DNA of 64,000 nucleotides from Saccharophagus sp. K07. Lineage in GTDB: Bacteria; Pseudomonadota; Gammaproteobacteria; Pseudomonadales; Cellvibrionaceae. Below are positions 54,144 to 63,911 of the stretch, in pieces; the first letter of the stretch is position 1, and the number at the start of each line of letters is the position of its first letter. The position numbers and the translations under genes are program-made. The stretch spans positions 372,001 through 436,000 of the forward strand of contig NZ_QRAI01000001.1 in the NCBI RefSeq assembly GCF_014336955.1, given 5' to 3'. Below the pieces are notes generated by a model, which ran no database searches, was not told the DNA's origin, and saw nothing but the letters and a program-made list of their open reading frames with translations.

Positions 54144-56738
54144 ATGTCTGTTTTCTCCCCAGGTAAAAAACTGGCCCTGGCTGCGGCTATCAGCGGGGTT
54201 TTATTCATCGCCGGATGCGCCTCCCAACAACAAAAGCAAACTAATACTTTTACGCTTAGCGAAGCGGAGTATTTCTCGACACCGGGCGTCGATCTATTGG
54301 TTTTCAGCAATGCTCCAGGCGGTATGTTTTTCGATGCAAAAACCAGCGGCATTGAAATTATTCACCACGGTGAGCGTACGGTAACTAACGGAGATGTGAG
54401 ACTGCTGCATGTGCCAGAACAATGGGATGGCATGGGGCAATTGGTCGAGCGCATAGTTGATCGCGATACGCAAACGATCACTGCTACATTGGCGTACCCG
54501 GAGCACGACTTTTCTTACAAAGTCAGCGCTACACCAAAAGGTGATGGCAGTGTATTGGTACGCGTACTTTTGGATAAACCGCTGCCGCAAAAATTGGTTG
54601 GCAAAGCGGGATTTAATTTGGAATTTTTGCCAGCGGTTTATTGGGATAAAACATTTATTGCCGATGGCAAATCCGGTCGTTTCCCGCGCTCACCTTCCAG
54701 TGCTGGCGGTATGGTGACCAGTGATGCTGGCCTCACCGAGCCAGCACCGCTCGCACGCGGTCGCAATTTGGTTTTGTCGCCGGAAGATCCGCAGCATCAA
54801 GTTTCTATCCGCAGTCTCGATGGCAGCGGCGAATTAATGTTGTTTGACGGTCGCACCAAAGCGCAAAACGGTTGGTATGTGGTGCGCAGTTTGATTCCGG
54901 CTGGAAAAACGGGCGAAGTCGTGCAATGGGAATTGAATGCCAATGCCATTGCAGGCTGGGTGCGCGAGCCGGTTATTGGTCATTCGCAAGTGGGATATCA
55001 CCCGAAGCAGAAAAAACAAGCCGTTCTCGAGTTGGATCGCCGCGATTCCATTAAAGGTAAAGTCACCTTGTGGCGCATCGAACCCAATGGCAAAAAACAA
55101 GTTGTCGCTTCAGGTTCGCCGGAAAAATGGGGCACCTATTTGCGCTACAACTATTTTGTGTTTGATTTTTCTTCGGTAACTGAACCCGGTGTTTATCAAC
55201 TGGGATACGGTTCGCAAACCACCAGCGCATTCCGCATAGATTCGAATGTTTTTGCGGATGTATGGCAGCCGACGCTGGATTTCTTTTTCCCTGTCCAGAT
55301 GGACCACATGCGTGTAAGAGAGGCTTATCGCATTTGGCATGGTCTGTCTCATATGGACGACGCGCTGCAAGCTCCGCCGAATTATGAGCATTTCGATTTA
55401 TTCGCGCACGATGCCAATCTGGATACCAAATTCAAACCCTTCGAACATATTCCCGGGTTGAATTACGGCGGTTGGTATGACGCGGGCGATTTTGATATTC
55501 GCACCCAGTCGCAATATCACGCAGTGCAGGGTCTGGTTCACGCCTACGAAGAATTTGGCATCAACCGGGATAACACCACCATCAGCCAGGAAAGAAAATA
55601 TACGGAAATTAATCGTCCGGACGGTATCAATGACATATTGCAACAAATTGAACATGGCACTTTGGCACTGATTGCGCAGCATCGCGCTATAGGGCATGCG
55701 ATTCCGGGAATCGTCGAAGCGCATTTGTATCAATATCCGCACCTAGGCGATGGTTCCACCAAAACCGACAATAAAATCTACAGTGCAAAATTGGATCCGC
55801 ATGCGGCCAAGCGTAAAGTTGGACCTATGTATAACCCCTCCACCGTCGATCCAACGCCCTTGGAAGACCCAATGCCGGAGCAGGGAAATTACAGCGGCCG
55901 CTTTGACGATCGCTGGGCGTTTACTTCCAATACCACCGCGCTGAATTATGGTTCTGCTGCGGCGCTGACAGCGGCGAGCCGGGCGTTGCGTGGATATAAC
56001 GATGCCCTGGCGGAAGAGTGCCTGGAAACTGCGAAAAAAGTGTGGCGTTATGAGGCCGGTCGCAAGCCCAACACCTACTTTTACGGCAATACCACCGGTG
56101 GTCGATTGGAGGAAGAAAAACTCAAAGCCGCTGCAGAATTGCTGATTACCACACGCGATCCGCAGTACGCTCAGGCGGTGCGAGAGCTTCTGCCCAAAGC
56201 TGCAGAAATGTTCTTTGGCGATACGGTAGCCATGCTGGTGCTGGCAGCGCCTTTGATGGACGCTGAATTTAATGCAGAGCTGAAGCGCTTGGCGCAACTG
56301 CATTTGGATCGCGTGAAAAAAGTCGAAGAGGAAAACCCCTTCGGTGTGCCCATTACTCGCCAAGGTTGGGCAGGCAACAGTGCGGTTATGGATTTCGGTA
56401 TTACCAGCTACTGGCTGAATAAGCTTTTCCCTGACCTTGTCAGTGATGAGTGGGTCTATCGTAGTCTCAATTACCTCTATGGTACCCATCCGGATTCAAA
56501 TTATTCCTTCGTATCCGGTGTCGGCGCTAAGTCGCAGACCAAAGCCTATGGTAATAACCGCGCGGACTTTTCTTTTATTCCCGGTGGAGTTGTGCCCGGT
56601 GTATTGGTGTTACCACCAGACTATCCGGAAAACAAATCGGATTGGCCTTTCTTCTGGGGGCAGAATGAGTACGTGATTCCAATGGGAAGCCGTTATATCT
56701 TCCTGACTCACGCCGCTCACGCGCTGCTGAATAAGTAA
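54144..56738 (+). CDS. Glycoside hydrolase family 9 lipoprotein
   Basis: An 864-residue secreted enzyme with lipobox IAGC (about residue 25). A beta-rich N-terminal domain (about 30-280) is followed by the CelD-type Ig-like domain (about 285-370: VIGHSQVGYHPKQKKQAVLE). The (alpha/alpha)6 catalytic domain then has GGWYDAGDFDIRTQ with the nucleophilic/base aspartates and WGQNEYVIP with the likely acid glutamate. Beta-1,4-glucan cleavage is likely, though some GH9 enzymes attack glucosamine or other oligosaccharides. It has no poly-Ser linker or carbohydrate-binding module, unlike its neighbours. Confidence 0.9.
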   Translation: MSVFSPGKKLALAAAISGVLFIAGCASQQQKQTNTFTLSEAEYFSTPGVDLLVFSNAPGGMFFDAKTSGIEIIHHGERTVTNGDVRLLHVPEQWDGMGQLVERIVDRDTQTITATLAYPEHDFSYKVSATPKGDGSVLVRVLLDKPLPQKLVGKAGFNLEFLPAVYWDKTFIADGKSGRFPRSPSSAGGMVTSDAGLTEPAPLARGRNLVLSPEDPQHQVSIRSLDGSGELMLFDGRTKAQNGWYVVRSLIPAGKTGEVVQWELNANAIAGWVREPVIGHSQVGYHPKQKKQAVLELDRRDSIKGKVTLWRIEPNGKKQVVASGSPEKWGTYLRYNYFVFDFSSVTEPGVYQLGYGSQTTSAFRIDSNVFADVWQPTLDFFFPVQMDHMRVREAYRIWHGLSHMDDALQAPPNYEHFDLFAHDANLDTKFKPFEHIPGLNYGGWYDAGDFDIRTQSQYHAVQGLVHAYEEFGINRDNTTISQERKYTEINRPDGINDILQQIEHGTLALIAQHRAIGHAIPGIVEAHLYQYPHLGDGSTKTDNKIYSAKLDPHAAKRKVGPMYNPSTVDPTPLEDPMPEQGNYSGRFDDRWAFTSNTTALNYGSAAALTAASRALRGYNDALAEECLETAKKVWRYEAGRKPNTYFYGNTTGGRLEEEKLKAAAELLITTRDPQYAQAVRELLPKAAEMFFGDTVAMLVLAAPLMDAEFNAELKRLAQLHLDRVKKVEEENPFGVPITRQGWAGNSAVMDFGITSYWLNKLFPDLVSDEWVYRSLNYLYGTHPDSNYSFVSGVGAKSQTKAYGNNRADFSFIPGGVVPGVLVLPPDYPENKSDWPFFWGQNEYVIPMGSRYIFLTHAAHALLNK

Positions 56739-56870
56739 TAGGAAATGCACGCAAAAGATGGCTGTATCTCTTGATACAGCCATTAATGGCAGCTAGTAAT
56801 AGCTCACAAAATACCCAGTAAACTTTAAGTGGAACCAGCAGATGTAAACGGAGGCCATGTCCTCCGTTTT

Positions 56871-57347
56871 TTATGCCGCTCTGTATTTGCGTGAAACCGG
56901 TGGTTGATAACGCAGAATTTGCGGTGTGTGAACCCAAACACTCTTAGCGTATTCTTCGCAAGCGGAGATATAAGCTGCCCCAGATTTGTAGCGGATAGAC
57001 AAGACAAATTTATTAAATTCTTCGCGCGGGATGATTGCTTCCACTTCCTGCACTGACTGCCAGTAATCTATCGACAGGTCAGTTTCAATTTCGCACCAGT
57101 AAAGTCGGCAATTTTCCTGTGTTTCCTCGGTCTTTTTACCGCCGTCTTTGTACAACACAAAACCCTGGCGCGTTTCCGGCAAAAATCCGTGGTCTCTTAA
57201 ATATTCGTTGATATTGCGCAGGGCGGGATGGAAACGCGTGATATTTAAATCGATCAGTTTTCCACGTGGTTTTCCTTTCAGTGGTGATTCAATTCCGGCC
57301 TTGGCGTGGCTTTCGTTAAATAATCTCAGAGCGATAAACAGTCTCAT
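56871..57347 (-). CDS. Hypothetical protein
   Basis: A 158-residue soluble protein that I do not recognise. It is basic at the N-terminus and aromatic-rich throughout (YWCEIE, IDYWQSV). AAGAG stands about 7 bases before the ATG. No signal peptide, membrane segment or partner gene is seen. Confidence 0.55.
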   Translation of the reverse strand: MRLFIALRLFNESHAKAGIESPLKGKPRGKLIDLNITRFHPALRNINEYLRDHGFLPETRQGFVLYKDGGKKTEETQENCRLYWCEIETDLSIDYWQSVQEVEAIIPREEFNKFVLSIRYKSGAAYISACEEYAKSVWVHTPQILRYQPPVSRKYRAA

Positions 57348-57913
57348 GATTTCAACTCTTGCTTTTATTGGTTTACAGGGTTGTTAGTTCTTTTTGGTTT
57401 TACGCAGTGTTTTGTGCTACCGCCCGCTGATTGTTTTAGTGATGGCGCAGGCTAAATGGTGTTTGTTACCGTGTTTGTTACAGGGCTATGCAAAACAGGG
57501 GCCAGCGATTTGGCAGGTACATTACAAATTGGTAATCGCTTGTTAAAACAATGACATATAACGTCGACATACAATGGAAAAATATGCCGTTGTAAGCGAC
57601 TGCTCAGGGTTAAATTGTAGATCTGCGCAGCGCCTAGAAGTCTTACAACACGCAATGTTGATCTTTTTATCTCCGGGCGGATGTTGTTGAGATATTGACG
57701 TTTTTTGTCTCTGGTGTCCGAATTCCGACGAAGCGAGCCTCGATGGGATCTATCACTTCGAGCAGCTTGGTGTGAAATATGCCCTGCGGAACCTAGTTAC
57801 TGAGAATTAAAGATCAAATTGGTAGGGCAGGGTGTAAAGTTCTGTAATGTTGAGTCAATGCTATTGGCTGCGGCCTCAGCTGAATCTTTCTGTATTAGAT
57901 AGGCGGTTATGCA
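57348..57913. other. Intergenic region without recognised gene
   Basis: About 565 bases. The only structure noticed is a short tandem repeat of GTGTTTGTTAC (two copies, 57459-57481). A 67-residue minus-strand frame at 57452-57655 has no ribosome site and looks random. The right end must hold the promoter of the DUF3616 gene. Confidence 0.5.
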
Positions 57914-58948
57914 ATGGAAAATCGACAGCGAATATCTATGCGTTCTGCAATTTTAATTATGTCTATGGCTGCCTGTGTTGCCGGATGCAAAGCCCCGACG
58001 ATCAAACGCAGTGAAATTCAATCCGTGACATTTAACGGCATGTGTGACGCATCTGGCGCTGTACCACTGTCAGAGAGCTTATTTGCCATAGCGGATGACG
58101 AAGACAACGCTCTGCGCATCTACGACGCCAATGTCGGTGGCGATCCGCTGGCAATTTACGATCTCTCGGCGAGTTTGGGACTCTATCCCAGGCCGAGCAA
58201 AAATCCGGAAAAGCCGCCCAAGAATCCGCCTGAACTGGATATTGAGGGTGCCACCATTTATCGCGGCCTCGCCTATTGGATTACCTCCCACGGTCGCAGT
58301 GCCTCCGGCAAGTTAAAACCAGAGCGCCTGCACTTTTTTGCGACTAATTTGGGAAGTGAAACTCAACCCATCAATGTGGTGGGACAGGTATACGAAAATC
58401 TGATTGCCGACTTGGCTGCCGACCCGCGCATGAAGAAATTCAATCTGCTGGAAGCTGCGGAAAAAGCGCCGAAAGAACACGGCGGATTGAATATCGAAGG
58501 CCTTACAGAGCGCAAAGAAGGCGGCGGGGTCTGGATTGGGTTTCGCAATCCTCTGTTCAACAACAAAGCTCTTATGGTGACGTTGTTGAATCCGGATGAG
58601 GTCATCAACGGCAAAGCGGCGCGGTTTGGCGACCCTTTGTTATTGGACCTCGGTGGCCGTGGAGTGCGCGCCTTAAGCTGGTGGCGCGGCCACTATGTGA
58701 TAGCCGCTGGCTCTACGGCAGGAGATGGTCCATCCCAACTGTATTTGTGGAATGGCGGAAAAAAAGTGCGGGCTTTAACCATGCCTGTGGGCGAAACATT
58801 CAATCCCGAAGCGTTTTTTACACCGGAAACTCAGGATCGGTTTATGGTCTTTAACGATCAGGGTTCGCAACTGATCGACGGCGTTGAATGTAAAAAACTC
58901 AAAGACCCCGCGCAAAAGCACTTTACTGGGATTTGGTTGAAGCTGTAG
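57914..58948 (+). CDS. DUF3616 lipoprotein
   Basis: A 344-residue lipoprotein with lipobox VAGC at about residue 25. The mature part matches DUF3616: FNGMCDASGAVPL, FAIADDEDNALRIYD, LDIEGATIYRGLAYWITSHGR and LNIEGLTERKEGGGVWIGFRNPL. These repeats suggest a beta-propeller in the periplasm or on the surface. Function unknown. An alternative start at the ATG of MRSAIL (57938) would give a more typical lipoprotein signal. Confidence 0.78.
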   Translation: MENRQRISMRSAILIMSMAACVAGCKAPTIKRSEIQSVTFNGMCDASGAVPLSESLFAIADDEDNALRIYDANVGGDPLAIYDLSASLGLYPRPSKNPEKPPKNPPELDIEGATIYRGLAYWITSHGRSASGKLKPERLHFFATNLGSETQPINVVGQVYENLIADLAADPRMKKFNLLEAAEKAPKEHGGLNIEGLTERKEGGGVWIGFRNPLFNNKALMVTLLNPDEVINGKAARFGDPLLLDLGGRGVRALSWWRGHYVIAAGSTAGDGPSQLYLWNGGKKVRALTMPVGETFNPEAFFTPETQDRFMVFNDQGSQLIDGVECKKLKDPAQKHFTGIWLKL

Positions 58949-58975
58949 ATCATCTCCTAAAGCGGCTTGGTGAAA

Positions 58976-60337
58976 TTAATTCATTAACGCCGCTATTTTA
59001 TTAAAGGATTCGGCTATAACTTCCTGGTCGGCGGGTTCTACAATGCTCCGTTTGGCCTGATGTAATACCAGATTGGCGTGGTGGAATAGACGCTTTCGCT
59101 CCCCATCTTGTTTATTTGCCAGCTGCTCATCCAATAAATTTTTATCCTCCAATAGCTGGCGAATCAGTCGTAATAACCGCAAAAGAACCGCGACATTTTC
59201 CTTGCCGTTCTGACGAATTTCATTCAGTGCAATATCAATTAAATGTTCAGGTGTCCATTGCCGAATTTGCAGGCGAGGCTGGCCATTTTCCCAATACACA
59301 TTTGGCATTTCCGGCATTTGTAACGCGTGATGCAGAATTACGTGTAAATAATCCAAGCAATTGATCGCCGTGGTTGTATCGTTGATGCCAGGTGAAAGAG
59401 CGCGTAGAGCAATATCGACGATTTGTCGTATCCCAAATGCAGGATCCTGTTCAATGGTTCTGTAGGAATTAATAGCAAAGCATTTTTGCAGGTTTTGATC
59501 GAATGATTCCAAAGACTCATTGTTATTGTCATGGCGATAAATCCACAACAGCGGATGCTGCTCAACTATAAAGTCTCCTACCGCGCATTCCAGTTGAATC
59601 TGCACTTTATATTGGCAGGCAAGCACGCAGAGGTTGGCTATGTCGATATCCTGCACGTAACCGGATTTGAGCGCGGGAACGGCGTGCTGATCTGAACCCT
59701 GGTGCGTGCCGTGAACCTTTAATTTGTCGAAGTTTTTTAGCTTGTCGACGTCTGTTAAGTTGCCGAAGCCTTTTAAGCTGCATTGTATCGAGTCCATTGC
59801 AGCGATGGTTTCGCTAGTGATAATGGCAGTGATATCAGCAACTTGAATGGACGCCGCGGTTCGGTGAATAAAAGCGATAAGAAAAAATATGCCCACTAAA
59901 GCAACTAGAATTGCCAGCCACACAGAAATAAGGGGGATGAAGACGTGCTGTTGAGAATCAATTGCTTGCAAGACCAATAGGCTATAAACAAAACCTCCGG
60001 TAAAGATTCCCAATGTAAGCTGGTTCAGTCGATCCCGCATAAAAGTCCGCAGTATTCTCGGGCTGTATTGATTGGCCGTTAATGACAAGGCCACCATGGT
60101 GATGGAAAAAACCACCCCGGCAACCGTGATCATGGAGCTGGCAATGGTGGCGAGTATTTGCTGGGCGATTTCAGCTTCAATAGGCAAAAAATCAGGCCCG
60201 TATTGGCGGATAGCGGAATCGAAGCGTTGGTCCACTTTTATGAATACCAAAGCCCCAGTAGCGGCTGTCACTACAACGAGCGTAGGAATAAACCACAAGC
60301 TCGCCCGCAAAGAAAACCAAGCTCCTCGCCTAGTCAT
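58976..60337 (-). CDS. DUF2254 membrane protein
   Basis: A 453-residue inner-membrane protein matching DUF2254. Four hydrophobic segments lie in the first 160 residues, with the family text ITVAGVVFSITMVALSLTANQYSPRIL. A large cytoplasmic part follows, with the conserved RALSPGINDTTTAINCLD block. Function unknown in the family. It converges on the DUF3616 gene. Confidence 0.9.
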   Translation of the reverse strand: MTRRGAWFSLRASLWFIPTLVVVTAATGALVFIKVDQRFDSAIRQYGPDFLPIEAEIAQQILATIASSMITVAGVVFSITMVALSLTANQYSPRILRTFMRDRLNQLTLGIFTGGFVYSLLVLQAIDSQQHVFIPLISVWLAILVALVGIFFLIAFIHRTAASIQVADITAIITSETIAAMDSIQCSLKGFGNLTDVDKLKNFDKLKVHGTHQGSDQHAVPALKSGYVQDIDIANLCVLACQYKVQIQLECAVGDFIVEQHPLLWIYRHDNNNESLESFDQNLQKCFAINSYRTIEQDPAFGIRQIVDIALRALSPGINDTTTAINCLDYLHVILHHALQMPEMPNVYWENGQPRLQIRQWTPEHLIDIALNEIRQNGKENVAVLLRLLRLIRQLLEDKNLLDEQLANKQDGERKRLFHHANLVLHQAKRSIVEPADQEVIAESFNKIAALMN

Positions 60338-60596
60338 ATCATCCCTCCCAAGGGTTATTGGCTATCAGGAGAGGCAAGAGCTGGTCCACCCAAACCGCTT
60401 CAGGCTTGCTTATGTTGCGCGTAATTCATCCTAAATTTCTTGTGCCAACGGATTTTTGGTTCATACTCAGTAGAGCGCTACGTTTAAATAGTTAAATCGC
60501 GAAACTTTCAGTTATAAAAATCGCGAACTCAATAAATGTTTCGCTATTCACTTGGCTAAATAGACATAAGAATTGGCCTGGAGGCGGGTTTTGAAT

Positions 60597-61463
60597 ATGA
60601 ATATCCGGTTGTCCTTTGGCGCGTTTGTATTTACGGGTTTGATCAGTTTGTTGCCGTGCTTCTCGGTGGCCCAGACATTGCGGGTGCAACAGGGAACTCA
60701 TCCCCTGGATGAGTATGCTGTTGGCGCTTTGCGCGTGGCATTGGCGGAGATGTCCAGGCCGTATAAGTTGGACGTCAACTACGAGCAAATGACCCAAACG
60801 CGGGTTATAGAAGAGATTCGCGCGAATAAGCTGGATGTCATGTGGCTCGCTGCCAATCAAGAAGCGGAAGATACTTTATTACCGATACGCTTCCCGATTT
60901 TAAAAGGGTTGCTCGGATATAGGGTTTCTATTATCCATCCGCAAAATCGGGGCAAATTTGCCGCAGTGCGAACAAAAGAGGATCTTAAAGCGCTGTCGTT
61001 TGGCCAAGGATATGGATGGCCAGACGTGGGTATTCTGCGCAGCAATGGCTTGAACGTTGTGGTGACAAGTAAATACGAAAATCTCTTTTATATGACAGAG
61101 GGAGGCCGTTTTGATGGTTTTCCTCGTGGCGTTCTTGAACCGTGGGTAGAGCTGCGTCCGCACAGTGATTTGGGACTGACGGTGGATCCTCACGTGCTCA
61201 TGATTTATCCATTGCCATTTTACTTTTTTGTCGCACCGGAAAATGCCAAGCTCGCACAGGAAATTCACGAAGCACTGGAGCGCGCATTAAAAAAGGGATC
61301 CTTTGATCAATATTTCTATAACCACGATATGGTCAAAAGTGCGCTTGAACAGGCAAAACTCCACGAACGCACCGCCGTATTTGAATTGACAAACCCTACC
61401 TTGCCCAGAGAAACCCCTTTGGATCGTGAGGATTATTGGTTCGATATCCGAGCGCGGCTATAA
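60597..61463 (+). CDS. Periplasmic solute-binding-like protein
   Basis: A 288-residue exported protein with a signal peptide (about 1-25, ending FSVA-Q). The mature fold looks like a type II periplasmic binding protein related to amino-acid receptors: KLDVNYEQMTQTRVIEEIRANKLDVMWLA and LKALSFGQGYGWPDVGILRSNG. No permease or ATPase gene is adjacent, so it may be an orphan receptor rather than part of an importer. GGAGG is placed 6 bases before an in-frame TTG at 60591, which may be the true start. Confidence 0.75.
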   Translation: MNIRLSFGAFVFTGLISLLPCFSVAQTLRVQQGTHPLDEYAVGALRVALAEMSRPYKLDVNYEQMTQTRVIEEIRANKLDVMWLAANQEAEDTLLPIRFPILKGLLGYRVSIIHPQNRGKFAAVRTKEDLKALSFGQGYGWPDVGILRSNGLNVVVTSKYENLFYMTEGGRFDGFPRGVLEPWVELRPHSDLGLTVDPHVLMIYPLPFYFFVAPENAKLAQEIHEALERALKKGSFDQYFYNHDMVKSALEQAKLHERTAVFELTNPTLPRETPLDREDYWFDIRARL

Positions 61464-61605
61464 GCTGCGCTCTTGTTCAGCCTCGCTGCCTACATCATCT
61501 ACTTGCTGCCTACCTCATCTAAAAGTTTGCAAGTTTTCTCCCTCCCGCCATAATGCGGCACCTTTATTGCGTCGTTTTCCTGCTGAATTGCCAAAGGAGC
61601 TGCGT

Positions 61606-61956
61606 GTGTCCGCTGAAGAGATACAAGTGTTGGGTTGGGTATTGGCCTTAAGTGTGTGCGGGCTTTCGGTGTCCTGGTTGATTTTGTTGATGGAAGCCTT
61701 TTTTCACGATAAACGCATCGGCTTTGCGTGTGTGTTTGGCGGATTTGGTGCGGCCCTCGCCATGGGAATTTCCGAGAAAATTTCCCACGGTATGCTGATG
61801 GTCCTCGCCGTATTCAATTTGGCCTTGATCGGTTTGTTCGCTTTCAAAAATTTTCGCAAACCGCTTGTGTATATACCGCTGTTTGTATTGGTTATTAGTG
61901 TTGTAGCCTTGATTTGGGTGTGGCGCAAAATCGATTTGGCGGGGTTGTTGCCATAA
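61606..61956 (+). CDS. Small integral membrane protein (four hydrophobic segments)
   Basis: A 116-residue protein with four membrane segments covering almost the whole chain (about 9-33, 40-60, 64-82 and 88-108). I do not recognise the family. The GTG start at 61606 is chosen because AAGGAGC lies 6 bases upstream; the longer in-frame ORF before it is Ser/Cys-rich and overlaps the preceding gene. Confidence 0.65.
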   Translation: MSAEEIQVLGWVLALSVCGLSVSWLILLMEAFFHDKRIGFACVFGGFGAALAMGISEKISHGMLMVLAVFNLALIGLFAFKNFRKPLVYIPLFVLVISVVALIWVWRKIDLAGLLP

Positions 61957-62004
61957 TTGCAGGGGCTGCAGCCATAATCGTAGGTTGAAGTTTCCGTTGC
62001 AAAA

Positions 62005-62034
62005 ATAAAAAAGCCTCCAATTAGAGGCTTTTAA
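62005..62034 (+). terminator. Rho-independent terminator
   Basis: A nine-pair stem (AAAAGCCTC / GAGGCTTTT) with a six-base loop, flanked by A-rich and T-rich sequence. It could serve the membrane-protein gene on the plus strand. Confidence 0.85.
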
Positions 62035-62146
62035 AATTTCACTGGCACATCCTTATTTTTGTCTTAAATCGACGGCGCCTATATTGCCTTCACCTAAATA
62101 CTCTCCGAGGATTTGAATCAAAGCCGGGAGAGGGGGGGGTTAGGGA

Positions 62147-63670
62147 TTACCTTCTCAGATCTTCAACAATCGCCTGAACAATCAAGCAGTGATTGATTAA
62201 ATCCTGTTGTGTGCGACCTTCGCTAATGTAATTCAAACCGTAAGGCCAGAAATGCGTGCCGTCGGTTTTAATCACTTCATTTGGATTGCCGGATATTTCC
62301 CGCGCTTTTGCAGTAGTAATTGGACCGGTAAATATGCCATCGCGAATCAATGCGCGGAATTCATTAAAGCCGACGCCGAAAACGTGGGCAATTTCGTGCA
62401 TAGCGGTAACGTGGTGCATGGACGCGCGTGAGCCGAATCGGATAGAGCCATTGGTGCTGCCATCCGCGGTTGCCACACTCGGGTTGTAGCTGACATTGAT
62501 ATGGCGGCTCAAATTGGTGTAGCAGTTGTAGTTTTTTACTGCTGTGTCCATAGCCGCTGTGATCAGGTTATAGGCCTCCAATTGATCCGCGGTGGGGTTG
62601 GTGGCGCGCGCCAGGGTATAAGTCACATTGCCGCGTGCGATGCAGCCGTCTGTCGGTGGTGGAGGTGTATAGCTCTTGGTCAGGCGGATGTTGTCGATTT
62701 GCACCGTGACATTCTGCTCCTGATTAAACCAATCCGGCTGAATCACAAACACGTGATTGACCTTATTGATGTTGAGACCGGACGAAACCAGTTCGCGAAC
62801 CGGAAAGGTATGCGTCTGCCAATCGAATGATGTGTGGCCATTGCGAATCGGCATTTCAGCGCTGACGCATGGGTGAATACATTCCATTTTGAAAATAAAG
62901 GGGGCGGCAGTGCTCGGCTGCTCGTGGTAAACCACACGCATATCAAAACTCAATGCGCCGTCGATATAAGCACTTAAATCCGCTCCCTCGGTACCTGCAG
63001 CGCCCGGCAATGCCATACCAAACCAACCGCGGGCGTTCTCCTGATGGTTGGGATCATTGGCGTTCCAGCGAATTTCCATCACTTTGCCGCGCTGTGAGTC
63101 ACCGCTGTCGACCAATTGCCACTGCACGTGGTAATCGCCCTGGCCTGCATACTGGAAAAATTGTCCGTTGCGGGGACTGGACTCGTAGGACAGCCAGGGC
63201 CCGAAGCCGGGCGCTATACAGTCATCAAAAATGCGGTCGTCGCGGGTAGAGCAGGGGGTGACGGTGATATTGACTGTATCCCGTTCAGCGCCGTTGGCAG
63301 ACAGTTCGAACTGCAGATGGGTGGGTTCACGCACGTCCGGAGTAACCAGCGCCGTATTCAACGGATTACCGGTATGTTGCAGGGATACCGTCGGCCCACT
63401 GAGTTGCCGCCATGTGGGAGATATGCCGTTGGCGGGACCGTTGATTGCGCCGTTTAAGTTCACCCAGGTGCTGTTGAAAACTGTTTGATCCGGCCCTGCA
63501 TCCAGACGGGTTTGCGCAACGCCGGAGGACGAGTTGGATGAGCTTGAGCTGGACGAAGAGGCGCTGGATGATGAACTCGATGATGAGGACCCGTTGCCTC
63601 CGCCGCACGCGGTCAACAGAACGAGGGCGCTGCACACCAATGCACGACGGACGATTGTCAGGCTTCGCAC
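62147..63670 (-). CDS. Poly-Ser lipoprotein with carbohydrate-binding-like domain and zincin motif
   Basis: A 507-residue surface lipoprotein with lipobox LTAC (about residue 22) and a serine linker (about 28-49). A PKD-like domain comes first (about 53-135: DAGPDQTVFNSTWVNLNG). Next is a jelly-roll domain resembling the galactose-binding-like Exop_C module (about 150-330: GWFGMALPGAAGTEGADLSA, VQIDNIRLTK). The C-terminal domain (about 345-507) has HEIAH at residues 425-429, the zinc-metalloprotease signature, followed by a conserved-looking THFWPYGLNY that may give a third ligand. This may be a surface metallopeptidase recruited to polysaccharide. Proteolysis is inferred from the motif only. 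Confidence 0.78.
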   Translation of the reverse strand: MRSLTIVRRALVCSALVLLTACGGGNGSSSSSSSSSASSSSSSSSNSSSGVAQTRLDAGPDQTVFNSTWVNLNGAINGPANGISPTWRQLSGPTVSLQHTGNPLNTALVTPDVREPTHLQFELSANGAERDTVNITVTPCSTRDDRIFDDCIAPGFGPWLSYESSPRNGQFFQYAGQGDYHVQWQLVDSGDSQRGKVMEIRWNANDPNHQENARGWFGMALPGAAGTEGADLSAYIDGALSFDMRVVYHEQPSTAAPFIFKMECIHPCVSAEMPIRNGHTSFDWQTHTFPVRELVSSGLNINKVNHVFVIQPDWFNQEQNVTVQIDNIRLTKSYTPPPPTDGCIARGNVTYTLARATNPTADQLEAYNLITAAMDTAVKNYNCYTNLSRHINVSYNPSVATADGSTNGSIRFGSRASMHHVTAMHEIAHVFGVGFNEFRALIRDGIFTGPITTAKAREISGNPNEVIKTDGTHFWPYGLNYISEGRTQQDLINHCLIVQAIVEDLRR

Positions 63671-63911
63671 GCGAGACTCCTTATCGATTGTTATCAGAAT
63701 TATGTTGAATACCGGGGAATACAGCGGTTTTATCCTCGGCAGAATAACATCCCCCCGCGCGCGCTTCGGTGACTCGTTTCTGAATTTGGAGCGGAATTGC
63801 TCCCCTTATGTGACAGGCTCGTCAACCTTAAACCAAGTAGAGCATTATTCAGTTAGGGTTAATTTTGCGGCTCTTACATTGTCAGCACCGTTTCTGTGGC
63901 AGGACTGACTT

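Noticed and set aside
57452-57655. A 67-codon minus-strand frame
   Set aside because: Its end is a tandem repeat translated as NTVTNT and there is no ribosome site.
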